DNA of 64,000 nt, taken from Streptomyces sp. CB01201 (GTDB lineage: Bacteria; Actinomycetota; Actinomycetes; Streptomycetales; Streptomycetaceae). The notes under the pieces are model-generated. The model had not been told where the DNA came from and searched no databases. It saw only the letters and a list, made by a program, of their open reading frames with translations. The stretch is from contig NZ_NNBJ01000005.1 of NCBI RefSeq assembly GCF_002803085.1, positions 235,698 to 299,697 on the forward strand, given 5' to 3'. The translations under genes were made by a program, and so were the position numbers. Positions 1 through 8,851 of this stretch are shown here, in pieces. How positions within the stretch are numbered: the stretch's first letter is position 1; the number at the start of each line of letters is the position of its first letter.

Positions 1-1
1 C

Positions 2-976
2 ATCGTGCGCACCCTGCGCGACGACGGCGTGGGCATCGTCTTCATCACCCACCACCTCGAAGAGATCGCGGCCCTCGGCGACCGGGTCACCGTGCTGCGC
101 GACGGCCGCAGTGTCGGTCAGGTCCCCGCCGCCACCCCCGAGGACGAGCTGGTACGCCTGATGGTGGGCCGGAGCATCGAGCAGCAGTACCCGCGCGAAC
201 GCCCCGACCCCGGGGGCCCGTTGCTCACGGTGCGGGGCCTGACCCGGCACGGTGTCTTCCACGACGTGAGCTTCGAGGTACGGGCGGGCGAGGTCGTCGG
301 CCTCGCCGGACTGGTCGGCGCGGGCCGCACCGAGGTGGTCCGCGCGGTGTTCGGCGCCGACCCCTACGACGCGGGCAGCGTCGAGGTGCGGGGCGCACGC
401 GTGGCCCGGGGCGATGTGAGCGCGGCCATGGGGGCCGGGGTCGGGCTCGTGCCCGAGGACCGCAAGGGGCAGGGCCTGGTGCTCGACGCCTCCGTGCAGG
501 AGAACCTCGGCCTGGTCACGCTGCGCTCGGCCGGCCGCTGCGGGCTGGTCGACCTCAAGGGCCGGCGGGCGGCCGCCGCCCGCGTCGCCGGACAGCTCGG
601 GGTGCGGATGGCCGGGCTCGACCAGCCGGTGCGCACCCTGTCCGGCGGCAACCAGCAGAAGGTCGTCATCGGCAAGTGGCTGCTCGCCGACAGCAGGGTG
701 CTGATCCTCGACGAGCCGACCCGGGGCATCGATGTCGGCGCCAAGGTCGAGATCTACCAGCTCATCAACGAACTGACGGCATCCGGCCGCGCGGTCCTGA
801 TGATCTCCAGCGATCTGCCCGAGGTGCTCGGCATGAGCGACCGGGTGCTCGTCATGGCCCAGGGCCGGATCGCCGGCGAACTCCCCGCGCACGAGGCGAC
901 CCAGGACGCCGTGATGGCGCTCGCCGTCGCCGCACCGAACGCACAGGAAGATGTGGAGGGCTCCCGTGGCCACTGA
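2..976 (+). CDS. Ribose-type sugar ABC transporter, ATP-binding subunit (5' end missing)
   Basis: This is the C-terminal two thirds of an RbsA/MglA-type protein with two nucleotide-binding domains, and it energises uptake of a monosaccharide. The frame is already open at base 2, so the true start lies outside the window. The first 60 residues finish domain 1 (an FITHHLEE switch-like segment). The second domain has a P-loop GLVGAGRT in which Arg replaces Lys, the usual degenerate second site of this family, followed by the signature LSGGNQQK and Walker B RVLILDEPTRGID. The stop overlaps the next gene by 11 bases, so the two are translationally coupled. Ribokinase downstream points to ribose as the likely substrate. 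That is inferred from context and not proved by this subunit. Confidence 0.9.
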   Translation: MVRTLRDDGVGIVFITHHLEEIAALGDRVTVLRDGRSVGQVPAATPEDELVRLMVGRSIEQQYPRERPDPGGPLLTVRGLTRHGVFHDVSFEVRAGEVVGLAGLVGAGRTEVVRAVFGADPYDAGSVEVRGARVARGDVSAAMGAGVGLVPEDRKGQGLVLDASVQENLGLVTLRSAGRCGLVDLKGRRAAAARVAGQLGVRMAGLDQPVRTLSGGNQQKVVIGKWLLADSRVLILDEPTRGIDVGAKVEIYQLINELTASGRAVLMISSDLPEVLGMSDRVLVMAQGRIAGELPAHEATQDAVMALAVAAPNAQEDVEGSRGH

Positions 977-2918
977 CACGCTCGACAACCGGACCGGCCG
1001 GGGCGGGGCCCAGGGCCTGCGCCGTCTGCTGCTCGACAACGGCGCGCTGAGCGCCCTGGTGGTCCTCGTGGCGGCCCTCGCGCTGCTCTCCGGCGACTTC
1101 CTCACCACCCAGAACCTGCTGAACGTCGGTGTGCAGGCCGCGGTCACCGCGATCCTCGCGTTCGGCGTCACCTTCGTCATCGTCTCGGCGGGCATCGACC
1201 TTTCGGTCGGCTCGGTGGCCGCGCTCTCGGCCACCGTGCTCGCCTGGTCGGCGACGTCCGAGGGCGTGCCGGTGTGGCTCGCCGTCCTGATGGCCGTCGC
1301 CACCGGCATCGCCTGCGGCCTCGTCAACGGCGTACTGGTCTCGTACGGCAAACTGCCGCCGTTCATCGCGACGTTGGCGATGCTGTCCGTCGGCCGCGGC
1401 CTGTCCCTGGTGATATCCCAGGGCAGCCCCATCGCCTTCCCGGACTCCGTGTCCCACCTCGGTGACACGCTCGGCGGCTGGCTGCCGGTCCCCGTCCTGG
1501 TGATGATCGGCGCCGGTCTCCTCACCGCGCTCGTCCTGTCCCGCAGCTACATCGGGCGCTCGATGTACGCGATCGGCGGCAACGAGGAGGCGGCCCGGCT
1601 CTCGGGGCTGCGGGTGAAGCGGCAGAAGCTCGTCATCTACGCGCTGTCCGGTCTGTTCGCCGCCGTCGCGGGCATCGTGCTCGCCTCACGGCTCTCCTCG
1701 GCGCAGCCGCAGGCGGCCCAGGGCTACGAGCTGGACGCGATCGCCGCCGTCGTCATCGGCGGGGCCAGCCTGTCGGGCGGTGTCGGCAAGGCGTCGGGCA
1801 CCTTGATCGGCGCGCTGATCCTCGCGGTGCTGCGCAACGGCCTCAACCTCCTTTCCGTGTCGGCGTTCTGGCAGCAGGTCGTCATCGGCGTCGTCATCGC
1901 GCTGGCGGTCCTGCTCGACACCCTGCGCCGCAAGGCCGGGGCCGCGCCCGGCGCCGCCGGCGGCAAGGCCGGGGCCGGCCGCAAGGGGCCGGGCGCGATG
2001 AAACTCGCCGTCGCCGTGGTGTGCCTGGCCGCCGTCATCGGCGCCGGGTACCTCCTGAACCCCGGGTCCTCCGGGAGCGCCAAGCCCAAGCTGGGAATGT
2101 CCCTGTCCACCCTCAACAACCCCTTCTTCGTGCAGATGAAGGCGGGCGCCCAGGCCGAGGCGAAGGCCGAGGGCATCGACCTGACCGTCACCGATGCCCA
2201 GAACGACGCGTCCCAACAGGCCAACCAGATACAGAACTTCACCGGCTCCGGCATGAAGTCGATCATCGTGAACCCGGTGGACTCGGACGCGGTCGGCCCC
2301 GCCGTGCGGGGCGCCAACAAGGCGGACATCCCGGTGATCGCCGCCGACCGCGGCGTCAACAAGGCCGAGACCGCCACCCTGGTCGCCTCCGACAACGCGG
2401 CCGGCGGCCGGCTCGCCGCGCGGACCCTCGCCGAGAAGCTCGGCGGCAAGGGCCGGATCGCCGTCCTCCAGGGCACCGCGGGCACCTCGGTGAGCCGGGA
2501 GCGCGGCGCCGGCTTCACCGAAGGCCTCAAGGCGTACCCGGGCATCGAGGTGGTCGCGCGCCAGCCCGCCGACTTCGACCGCACCAAGGGCCTCGACGTC
2601 ATGACCAACCTGCTCCAGTCCCACCCCGACGTCACCGGTGTCTTCGCCGAGAACGACGAGATGGCCCTGGGCGCCGTCAAGGCCCTGGGCGACCGGGCGG
2701 GCAGCGCGGTCGCCGTCGTCGGATTCGACGGAACCCCCGACGGCGTCAAGGCGGTCGCGGCGGGCACGCTGTACGCCTCGGTGGCCCAGCAGCCCGAGGA
2801 GCTCGGCCGGATCGCCGTACGCAACGCGGTCCTCGCGACCCGGGGCAAGAAGCCGGACAGCGCGGTGAAGGTGCCGGTCAAGGTGGTGACCCGGGAGAAC
2901 GCGGCGGCGTTCTCCTGA
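966..2918 (+). CDS. Sugar ABC permease fused to its periplasmic-type binding protein (RbsC-RbsB fusion)
   Basis: One 650-residue chain carries both the membrane channel and the solute receptor. Residues ~20-320 are an RbsC-like permease with about ten hydrophobic segments and the family loop YAIGGNEEAARLSG. An Ala/Gly/Lys linker (~325-345) leads to one more hydrophobic segment near MKLAVAVVCLAAVIGAGYL. From ~370 to the end is an RbsB-like type I binding domain (GMSLSTLNNPFF, ENDEMALGAVKALG). The extra segment would tether the receptor to the outer face. GTG 966 is chosen because GGAGGG lies five bases upstream; an in-frame ATG at 951 lacks this. No separate rbsB is needed. Such fused proteins are known in Streptomyces, but the family usually uses two genes. 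Confidence 0.9.
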   Translation: MATDTLDNRTGRGGAQGLRRLLLDNGALSALVVLVAALALLSGDFLTTQNLLNVGVQAAVTAILAFGVTFVIVSAGIDLSVGSVAALSATVLAWSATSEGVPVWLAVLMAVATGIACGLVNGVLVSYGKLPPFIATLAMLSVGRGLSLVISQGSPIAFPDSVSHLGDTLGGWLPVPVLVMIGAGLLTALVLSRSYIGRSMYAIGGNEEAARLSGLRVKRQKLVIYALSGLFAAVAGIVLASRLSSAQPQAAQGYELDAIAAVVIGGASLSGGVGKASGTLIGALILAVLRNGLNLLSVSAFWQQVVIGVVIALAVLLDTLRRKAGAAPGAAGGKAGAGRKGPGAMKLAVAVVCLAAVIGAGYLLNPGSSGSAKPKLGMSLSTLNNPFFVQMKAGAQAEAKAEGIDLTVTDAQNDASQQANQIQNFTGSGMKSIIVNPVDSDAVGPAVRGANKADIPVIAADRGVNKAETATLVASDNAAGGRLAARTLAEKLGGKGRIAVLQGTAGTSVSRERGAGFTEGLKAYPGIEVVARQPADFDRTKGLDVMTNLLQSHPDVTGVFAENDEMALGAVKALGDRAGSAVAVVGFDGTPDGVKAVAAGTLYASVAQQPEELGRIAVRNAVLATRGKKPDSAVKVPVKVVTRENAAAFS

Positions 2919-2973
2919 AGTCGCCCGACCTGATGCCCCGCTGACGGGCCATCAGTGCTTCCGGTACAACCGA

Positions 2974-3036
2974 GGAACGAACCCATGCACCAGCGGAACG
3001 AACCCATGCACCAGCAAAACGAACTCATGCACCAAC
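2974..3036 (+). repeat. Three tandem 21-bp repeats at the ribokinase start
   Basis: Units 2974-2994 and 2995-3015 are identical, and 3016-3036 differs at three bases. The unit runs GGAACGAACCCATGCACCAG plus one C and has one in-frame ATG, so the repeat creates three candidate starts (2985, 3006, 3027). It encodes a repeated Asn-Glu-Pro-Met-His-Gln segment. Unit length is a multiple of three, so copy-number change would keep the frame. Confidence 0.9.
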
Positions 3037-3941
3037 AACTCGCCCACGAACACCACCTGTTGATCGTCGGATCCGCCAACGCGGACCTCGTCGTCGGAGT
3101 CGAGCGCAGGCCCGAGCCCGGGGAGACGGTGCTCGGCTCCGACCTCGCCGTCCACCCCGGCGGCAAGGGCGCCAACCAGGCGGTCGCCGCGGCCCGCCTC
3201 GGCGCCCGGACGGCGCTGCTCGCCAAGGTCGGCGACGACGACCACGGACGACTGCTCCTGACGTCGCTGCGGGAGGCCGGAGTCGACACCGCCGGCGTGC
3301 TGGTGGACCCGGCCCCCACGGGCGTCGCCCTCATCGTCGTCGACCCCTCCGGCGACAACAGCATCGTCGTGTCCCCGGGTGCCAACGCCCGGCTCACCCC
3401 CGACGACGTCCGCGCCGCCGGGGCCCTGCTCGCCTCGGCGCCCGTCGTCTCCGTCCAGCTGGAGATCCCCCTGGCGACGGTCGCCGAGGTGGCCCGCAGT
3501 CTGGCGCCGGGTGCCCGCCTGGTCCTGAACCCCTCGCCGCCGGCCCCGCTGCCCGGCGAAGTCCTCGCGGTGTGCGACCCGTTGATCGTCAACGAGCACG
3601 AGGCGCGCTTCATGCTCGGCGACTCGGCGGGGGAGAGCCCCGAGCACTGGGCCGCGGCCCTCCTCGCGCTCGGCCCGCGTTCCGTCGTCGTCACGCTGGG
3701 CGCGGCGGGCGCCCTGGTCGCGGGCCCGGACGGCACCGAGCGGGTGCCGAGCCCGCGCGTCGAACCCGTCGACACCACCGGCGCGGGCGACGCCTTCACC
3801 GCGGCCCTGGCCTGGCGCCTCGGGCTCGGCGAGGACCTGCCGCGGGCCGCCGCCTACGCCTCCCGGGTCGGTGCCGCGGCCGTCACTCGCAAGGGCGCCC
3901 AGGAGTCCTACCCGACCGCAGGGGAGCTGCCCGGCGCCTGA
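2985..3941 (+). CDS. rbsK: Ribokinase (PfkB family)
   Basis: Cytosolic kinase that phosphorylates ribose to ribose 5-phosphate, the step after uptake by the two upstream transporter genes. About 318 residues. Typical PfkB features are visible: the N-terminal GSANADLV strand, the substrate loop HPGGKGANQAVAAARLG, and the C-terminal catalytic signature DTTGAGDAFTAALAW with the base Asp in GAGD. The first ~25 residues are an unusual extension made by the 21-bp tandem repeat, with ATG codons at 2985, 3006 and 3027. I took 2985 because GAGG at 2972-2975 sits at a workable distance; GTG 2955 is also open. The core fold starts at about HHLLIVGSAN. Function is confident, start is not. Confidence 0.92.
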   Translation: MHQRNEPMHQQNELMHQQLAHEHHLLIVGSANADLVVGVERRPEPGETVLGSDLAVHPGGKGANQAVAAARLGARTALLAKVGDDDHGRLLLTSLREAGVDTAGVLVDPAPTGVALIVVDPSGDNSIVVSPGANARLTPDDVRAAGALLASAPVVSVQLEIPLATVAEVARSLAPGARLVLNPSPPAPLPGEVLAVCDPLIVNEHEARFMLGDSAGESPEHWAAALLALGPRSVVVTLGAAGALVAGPDGTERVPSPRVEPVDTTGAGDAFTAALAWRLGLGEDLPRAAAYASRVGAAAVTRKGAQESYPTAGELPGA

Positions 3942-4082
3942 CGGCCGAGTTGGAATAGCCCCCGCCCCGACTTACGGCAATGCGCCCCCGCGCCGCCGGC
4001 CGGCCGCGGCCGCTTGTGGGCGTACGGACAGATTTGACACCGCAACCGCAATTCCCGTCGTCCGAGGGGAGCAGGTGCAGCG

Positions 4083-5267
4083 GTGGTCTACCTCGCTGGT
4101 CAAGTACGGTCCGCGGAAGCCGGGTTCGTCGATGTCAGGGACCGGGCTACCTGGACGGAACTCTTCTACGACCTCGTGCTCGCCTTCGGGGTGAGCCAGA
4201 TCGCGCATGTGCTGGCCCAGCATCCCGGCTGGGCCACGCTCGGCAGCTGTCTGCTGGTCCTGGTGCCGCTCTGGTGGGCCTGGGTCGATGTCGTCATGGC
4301 GATGAACGCCGTGCACGAGACCGTCATGCAGCGGGTGTTCCTGCTGCTCGCCGGCCTCGCCACGTACGGCATGAGCGTCGCCGCCCCGCACGCCCTGGAG
4401 ACCCGCTCCGAAGCGCTGCTCTACGCCGGGTGCTATCTCGCGCTCCGGCTGCTCATCGGGGAGGCCATCCGGCGCGAGTGCGCCGTCTACACCATCCACC
4501 CCTACCGCGCGGGGCTCGCCTTCGCCCTCGTCCTGTTCGCCACGGCCGTGCTGCCACCGGGCCCGCGGACGGTGGGCTGGGCCCTGGCCGTGGTCGCGGA
4601 GATCCTCGCACCGCTCGTACTGAGCGGCCATTTGCGGCAGTTGGCGTTCGGCGTCAACCACCTGCCCGAACGTTTCGGGCTCTTCATCATCATCGCGCTC
4701 GGCGAGAACGTGGTCTCCGTCGGCGCCTGGGTCGCCGGGCGCCGGCTCGGGCTGCTCGAACTCCTCGCCGTCTCCCTCGCGTTCCTCACCGGCTGCGCCC
4801 TGTGGTGGCTCTACTTCCATCTGGTCGCCTCCGCCATCGCCCACGCCCTGCGCACCCACCCCACCCCGTCCGTCGTGGTGCGTGACGTCCTCAGCTACGG
4901 CCATCTCGTGCTGGTACTGGGCCTGTTGCTGGTCTCCGTCGGCGCCGACCGGATCGTGATCGAACCCACCCATGTGCCCCACCGGTTCGCCGCCGCCCTG
5001 CTGCCCGTCGGCGCCGCCCTGTTCACCCTGACCTTCTGTTACACCCGGCGCCGGATGTTCGGCGCCGCCTCCCTGACCCGGTTCGCCGCAGCACTCGCCC
5101 TGTTCGCGCTCGGCGCTGCCGCGCCCTGGCTCCCGGGGCTCGCCACGCTCGGCTCGGCGGCCGCGCTGCTCGTCTGCGTCAACGGCCTCGAACACTGGCT
5201 CATCAGCAGCGGACGCGAGGTCCCCATGATCTTCAGGAAGGCTCAACATGCCCCGTCAGAGGGCTAG
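4083..5267 (+). CDS. Low-temperature-requirement A (LtrA) family membrane protein
   Basis: Polytopic membrane protein of 394 residues, normal length for the LtrA family (PF06772). The diagnostic N-terminal segment WTELFYDLVLAFGVSQIAH is present, and about eleven hydrophobic segments follow, including LIGEAIRREC and FIIIALGENVVSVGAWV, the other conserved LtrA blocks. The biochemical role of LtrA proteins is not settled; the name comes from a cold-growth phenotype in Listeria. The gene stands alone, 141 bases after ribokinase and 130 before the MFS gene. A good -35-like TTGACA is at 4034-4039, but I see no convincing -10. GTG 4083 follows GAGGGGAG. Confidence 0.85.
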   Translation: MVYLAGQVRSAEAGFVDVRDRATWTELFYDLVLAFGVSQIAHVLAQHPGWATLGSCLLVLVPLWWAWVDVVMAMNAVHETVMQRVFLLLAGLATYGMSVAAPHALETRSEALLYAGCYLALRLLIGEAIRRECAVYTIHPYRAGLAFALVLFATAVLPPGPRTVGWALAVVAEILAPLVLSGHLRQLAFGVNHLPERFGLFIIIALGENVVSVGAWVAGRRLGLLELLAVSLAFLTGCALWWLYFHLVASAIAHALRTHPTPSVVVRDVLSYGHLVLVLGLLLVSVGADRIVIEPTHVPHRFAAALLPVGAALFTLTFCYTRRRMFGAASLTRFAAALALFALGAAAPWLPGLATLGSAAALLVCVNGLEHWLISSGREVPMIFRKAQHAPSEG

Positions 5268-5397
5268 TTGACGTAGTGCGCCGGGTGACATCGCCAAGTG
5301 TCGCGAGGGGGGCCCGCCGAGCGCGAAACCCAGGGTCTTCGGACCCTACCGTTCCTGCGTACTCAAGTTTCTCCGGCATGGAAAAGGAGGTGGCGTG

Positions 5398-6585
5398 ATG
5401 CCGTCCCGCAGTTCGACACCGGCCCTGCTCGCGTTGTCGCTGGGCTATTTCAGTCTGGGGACGATCTCACTTGCAGTGGTCGGCCTCAACGGTCCCATCG
5501 GGGACGACCTGCACGTCGCGCCGGCTCGCGTGGGCTTCCTGGTCACCGTCTTCGCGCTCACGTTCGCCCTGTTCGCTCCGGCCGCCCCGATTCTGCTGCG
5601 CCGCTGGAACCGCAAGCGGGTGCTCCTGCTCGGCATCGGCCTGCTGACCGTGGGCGCGGCGCTGGGCGCGCTGGCCCCCAACTACGGCTTCCTGGTCGTG
5701 ACCCGGGTCGTCGGCGCGATGGGCGCGGCCGTGTTCGGGCCCGGCGCCTCGGCCGCGGGCTCGCTGATCGTCCCGCCCGAGCGCCGGCAGCGCGCGCTCG
5801 CCACCGTGTTCGCCGGGATGACGGCGGCCGCCGTACTCGGCGTCCCGCTCGCCTCGTTCCTCGGCGGCAGCCTCGGCTGGCGCCCGGCGATGCTCGGCGT
5901 GGCCGCACTGTCGGCACTCGGGTGTCTGCTGGTCGCGGTGTACGTGCCGGAGATCCCCTCCGGTGAGCCGCCCACGGTCAAGGCGTACCGCTCGGCCCTG
6001 CGCACCCCCGCCGCGCTCTCCACCGTCTCGACGACGCTGCTGTTCATGGCGGCCCAGTTCACGGTCTACGGCATCGCGGGCGCCTATCTCAAGGAGCGCT
6101 TCGGTGCCTCGTCCGGACTGATCTCGGTCACCCTGCTCGCGTTCGGCGTCATCGGTGTCCTGGGCAACGCCTCGTCGCCCCGGATCGCCGAGAAGCTCGG
6201 CGGCTCGCGGACCATCACCATCGCGGTCGCCGGCCTCGCCGCCGGGTTCGTACTGCTCCTGGTGGCCCCGCACTCCGAGCCCGGACTCGTCCTCTTCGCG
6301 ATCTGGGCGTTCTTCAGCCAGATGTACCAGGCACCCCAGCAGGCCCGCCTCGTGGACCTGCTGCCCACCCAGCCCGGTCTCATCCTGGCCATGAACGCCG
6401 CCGCCCTCTACCTCGGCATGAGCCTGGGCAGCTTCATCGGCAGCGCCCTGCTGCCCGACACGGGCGCGGGCCCCATCCCGGCCGTCGCCCTCGTCATCCT
6501 CGCCGTCGCCGCCCTCGCGCACGCCTCGTCGGCCCGCAAGGTCACGGTGGCCGAACAGCCCGCCACACCGGTCCCCAGCGCGTAA
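5398..6585 (+). CDS. MFS transporter, drug:H+ antiporter-like
   Basis: A 12-helix major facilitator of about 395 residues. The loop between helices 2 and 3 reads RRWNRKRVLLLG, as in the DHA1 family (AraJ/Bcr-like), and proline/glycine-rich helix 5 (GMTAAAVLGVPLASFLGG) matches antiporter motif C, which suggests efflux. ATG 5398 is preferred over GTG 5395 because the near-perfect ribosome binding site AAAGGAGGTGG then has normal spacing. The gene opens a co-directional run with a SnoaL-like protein and a secreted flavoenzyme, so it may export the product of the adjacent cluster. The substrate cannot be read from sequence. Just after the stop, ACGGGACCACCCC occurs twice. Confidence 0.85.
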   Translation: MPSRSSTPALLALSLGYFSLGTISLAVVGLNGPIGDDLHVAPARVGFLVTVFALTFALFAPAAPILLRRWNRKRVLLLGIGLLTVGAALGALAPNYGFLVVTRVVGAMGAAVFGPGASAAGSLIVPPERRQRALATVFAGMTAAAVLGVPLASFLGGSLGWRPAMLGVAALSALGCLLVAVYVPEIPSGEPPTVKAYRSALRTPAALSTVSTTLLFMAAQFTVYGIAGAYLKERFGASSGLISVTLLAFGVIGVLGNASSPRIAEKLGGSRTITIAVAGLAAGFVLLLVAPHSEPGLVLFAIWAFFSQMYQAPQQARLVDLLPTQPGLILAMNAAALYLGMSLGSFIGSALLPDTGAGPIPAVALVILAVAALAHASSARKVTVAEQPATPVPSA

Positions 6586-6666
6586 CGGGACCACCCCGGA
6601 CCCGGCGCATGACGGGACCACCCCCGAACCACATCTCGCACCAGGCAGAAACCACAAGGAGACACC

Positions 6667-7041
6667 GTGTCCAACCACCACGTGCAGCTCGTGCGCGACT
6701 ACATCGAGAACATCTGGAACGAGGGGCAGACCGAGCGGGCCGACGAGTACCTGGCCGACCGCCTCATCCAGCACAACCCGAACCTCCCCGACGGACGCAA
6801 GCCGCTGGTCGAGTTCATCGAGGGCTTCCGCAAGCAGCTGCCCGAGGCCCGGTTCGAGATCCGCCGGATCGTCGGCGACGACGGCCTGGTCTTCACGCAC
6901 TCCCACTTCCGGCCGCAGCCGGGCCACCGCGGCACGGTCGTCGTCGACGTCTTCCGGATCGACGACGGCCGCATCGTGGAGCACTGGGACGTCCGCGAGG
7001 ACGTGCCCGAGACCACCGTCAGTGGTCACGACGTCTACTGA
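6667..7041 (+). CDS. SnoaL/NTF2-like protein (ester cyclase-like)
   Basis: A 124-residue cone-shaped alpha+beta-barrel protein of the SnoaL-like/NTF2 superfamily. The motif order is typical: an N-terminal helix with YIENIWNEG, then YLADRLIQHNP, LPDGRKPLVEFI, and the terminal strand VVVDVFRIDDGRIVEHWDV. Small stand-alone members catalyse aldol cyclisation, hydration or isomerisation of polyketide-like and terpenoid substrates, or bind small ligands. The conserved His in IQHNP and the IVEHWD motif are kept. GTG 6667 follows AAGGAGACACC. It is the first of five such domains in the next 7 kb and probably shares a transcript with the MFS gene and the flavoenzyme. Confidence 0.85.
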   Translation: MSNHHVQLVRDYIENIWNEGQTERADEYLADRLIQHNPNLPDGRKPLVEFIEGFRKQLPEARFEIRRIVGDDGLVFTHSHFRPQPGHRGTVVVDVFRIDDGRIVEHWDVREDVPETTVSGHDVY

Positions 7042-7159
7042 GCCGCCCCCTGGCTCCTCCCCGCTGCCGCTCCCCGAGGCCCCCTGCTTCGAGGAGCGGC
7101 AGCTCCCTTTTCCGGCACACCTGTTGACGGCACGTCCACGGATACTGAAGGAGACAACC

Positions 7160-8764
7160 ATGGCTGGAGTGACCCGCCGGGGATTCCTCGGCACCGCCTC
7201 CAAAGTCGGCGGCGCCGCCGTACTCGGCATCACCGCGGCAGGGCCCGCCCGGGCCGAGTCGAGCACGACGGCGAGCACCACGGCCGCCGCCGTGACCGTC
7301 ACGCCCGACGACCCCCGCTATCTGGACCTCACGGCCCGCGGCTACAACGCCAGATTCGCCGCGAAACCGGACTCCATACGCCTGGTGCACTCCACCGACC
7401 AGGTCGTGGCGGCGGTGCAGGAGGCGGTGTCCGGCGGCAGGAGAATCGTCGTCCGCGGCGGCGGACACTGCCTCGACGGCCTCGTCGACGACCCCGACGT
7501 GCGCATACTCGTCGACCTGTCCGAGATGGACGCCATCACCTACGACGCGGCGCGCCGCGCCTTCGCCGTGGAGGCCGGAGCCATGCTCGGCCATGTCTAC
7601 CGCACCCTCTATCTGGAGTGGGGCGTCACCATACCGGGCGGCACCTGCCCCACCGTCGGCGTCGGCGGCCATGTCAGCGGCGGCGGGTACGGGGCGATGT
7701 GCCGCCAGTACGGCGCGGTCGTGGACCACCTGTACGCGGTCGAGGTGGTGTACGTCGACGCCGCCGGCACCGCCCGGTGCGTGGTCGCCACCCGCGACGC
7801 CGCCGACCCCAACCGCGAGCTGTGGTGGGCGCACACCGGCGGAGGCGGCGGGAACTTCGGCATCGTGACCCGGTACTGGTTCCGCTCCCCGAACGCCACC
7901 GGCAGCGCCCCCTCGGCACTGCTCCCCAAGCCCCCGGCCACCCTCCTGAAGGCGAGCACCAGCTGGAAGTGGAGCGACCTCACCGAGGCGGACTTCGGCC
8001 GCCTGGTGCGCAACCACAACAACTGGCACCACGCGAACAACACCGTCGGCACCGCGTACGACAGCCTCAACAGTGTGTTCATCCTGAACAACTATGTGCA
8101 GGGCGCCCTGGTGCTCAGCGCCCAGATCGACGGCTCGCTCGCCAACTCGGCGGACCTGATGAACAGTTACATCGCGGCCGTCGCCGACGGGGTGGCCGCC
8201 CCGCACACCACCGCCACCTCCAGCTGGCCCTGGCTCAAGGCCACCCTGAAGGACCCCTACGACACGGGTGTGTTCAACCGCGGCAAGTTCAAGGGCGCGT
8301 ATCTGCGCCAGAGTTGGTCCGACGCACAGCTCGCCGTCCTGTGGCAGGGCCTCTCCGACAAGACCTACGACGGCCATGCCGGCATCCTGCTCTACACCTA
8401 CGGCGGGCAGGTCAACAACGTCGCGCCGAGTGCCACCGCGCTGGCCCAGCGCGACTCGATGCTCAAAGCCAACTTCACCACCTACTGGAGCGACCCCACC
8501 CAGGACGCCCGGCACATCGCCTGGATGCGCAACCTGTACCGCGACATGTACGCCGACACCGGCGGGGTGCCGCTGCCCGACGGGGCCGCCGACGGCAGTT
8601 ACATCAACTATCCCGACACCGACCTCACCGACCCGGCCTGGAACACCTCGGGCGTCCCCTGGCAGACCCTGTACTGGAAGGGCAACTACCCGCGCCTGCA
8701 GAAGGTCAAGAAGGCCTGGGACCCGCGGAACGTCTTCCACCACGCCCTGTCCGTCACGGCCTGA
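7160..8764 (+). CDS. Secreted FAD-linked oxidase, BBE/GOOX type, Tat substrate
   Basis: A 534-residue flavoprotein oxidase, probably exported folded. The N-terminus has a Tat signal (TRRGFLG, then a hydrophobic stretch ending GPARA). The PCMH-type FAD domain contains GGGHCLDG, with His103, and GGTCPTVGVGGHVSGGGYG, with Cys163. These are sixty residues apart, exactly as in enzymes whose FAD is bound by both a histidyl and a cysteinyl bond (glucooligosaccharide oxidase, berberine bridge enzyme). The C-terminal BBE motif is RLQKVKKAWDPRNVF. Such enzymes oxidise sugars or alkaloid- and polyketide-like compounds with O2. ATG 7160 follows GAAGGAG; the longer open frame from 7022 overlaps the SnoaL gene. 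A bidirectional hairpin ends the transcript. Confidence 0.9.
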   Translation: MAGVTRRGFLGTASKVGGAAVLGITAAGPARAESSTTASTTAAAVTVTPDDPRYLDLTARGYNARFAAKPDSIRLVHSTDQVVAAVQEAVSGGRRIVVRGGGHCLDGLVDDPDVRILVDLSEMDAITYDAARRAFAVEAGAMLGHVYRTLYLEWGVTIPGGTCPTVGVGGHVSGGGYGAMCRQYGAVVDHLYAVEVVYVDAAGTARCVVATRDAADPNRELWWAHTGGGGGNFGIVTRYWFRSPNATGSAPSALLPKPPATLLKASTSWKWSDLTEADFGRLVRNHNNWHHANNTVGTAYDSLNSVFILNNYVQGALVLSAQIDGSLANSADLMNSYIAAVADGVAAPHTTATSSWPWLKATLKDPYDTGVFNRGKFKGAYLRQSWSDAQLAVLWQGLSDKTYDGHAGILLYTYGGQVNNVAPSATALAQRDSMLKANFTTYWSDPTQDARHIAWMRNLYRDMYADTGGVPLPDGAADGSYINYPDTDLTDPAWNTSGVPWQTLYWKGNYPRLQKVKKAWDPRNVFHHALSVTA

Positions 8765-8773
8765 GCCGCACCA

Positions 8774-8818
8774 CGCGAAGTGCCCCGCCCCGGTTCGACC
8801 GGGGCGGGGCACTTCGCG
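8774..8818. terminator. Bidirectional hairpin terminator
   Basis: Perfect 20-bp inverted repeat, 8774-8793 pairing with 8799-8818, with the five-base loop TTCGA. It lies between two convergent genes (stops at 8764 and 8852). There is no long T-tract, as is normal for Streptomyces terminators. Confidence 0.9.
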
Positions 8819-8851
8819 CAGGGGGGAGCGGCTATCAGGCCGGGTCGGGCG

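Noticed and set aside
1724..3799. 691-residue minus-strand frame
   Set aside because: It covers the well-supported permease-receptor fusion and ribokinase in antisense; Ser/Thr/Ala-rich with no domain pattern.
5467..7302. 611-residue minus-strand frame across the MFS and SnoaL genes
   Set aside because: Antisense shadow; the plus-strand genes have clear ribosome binding sites and family motifs.
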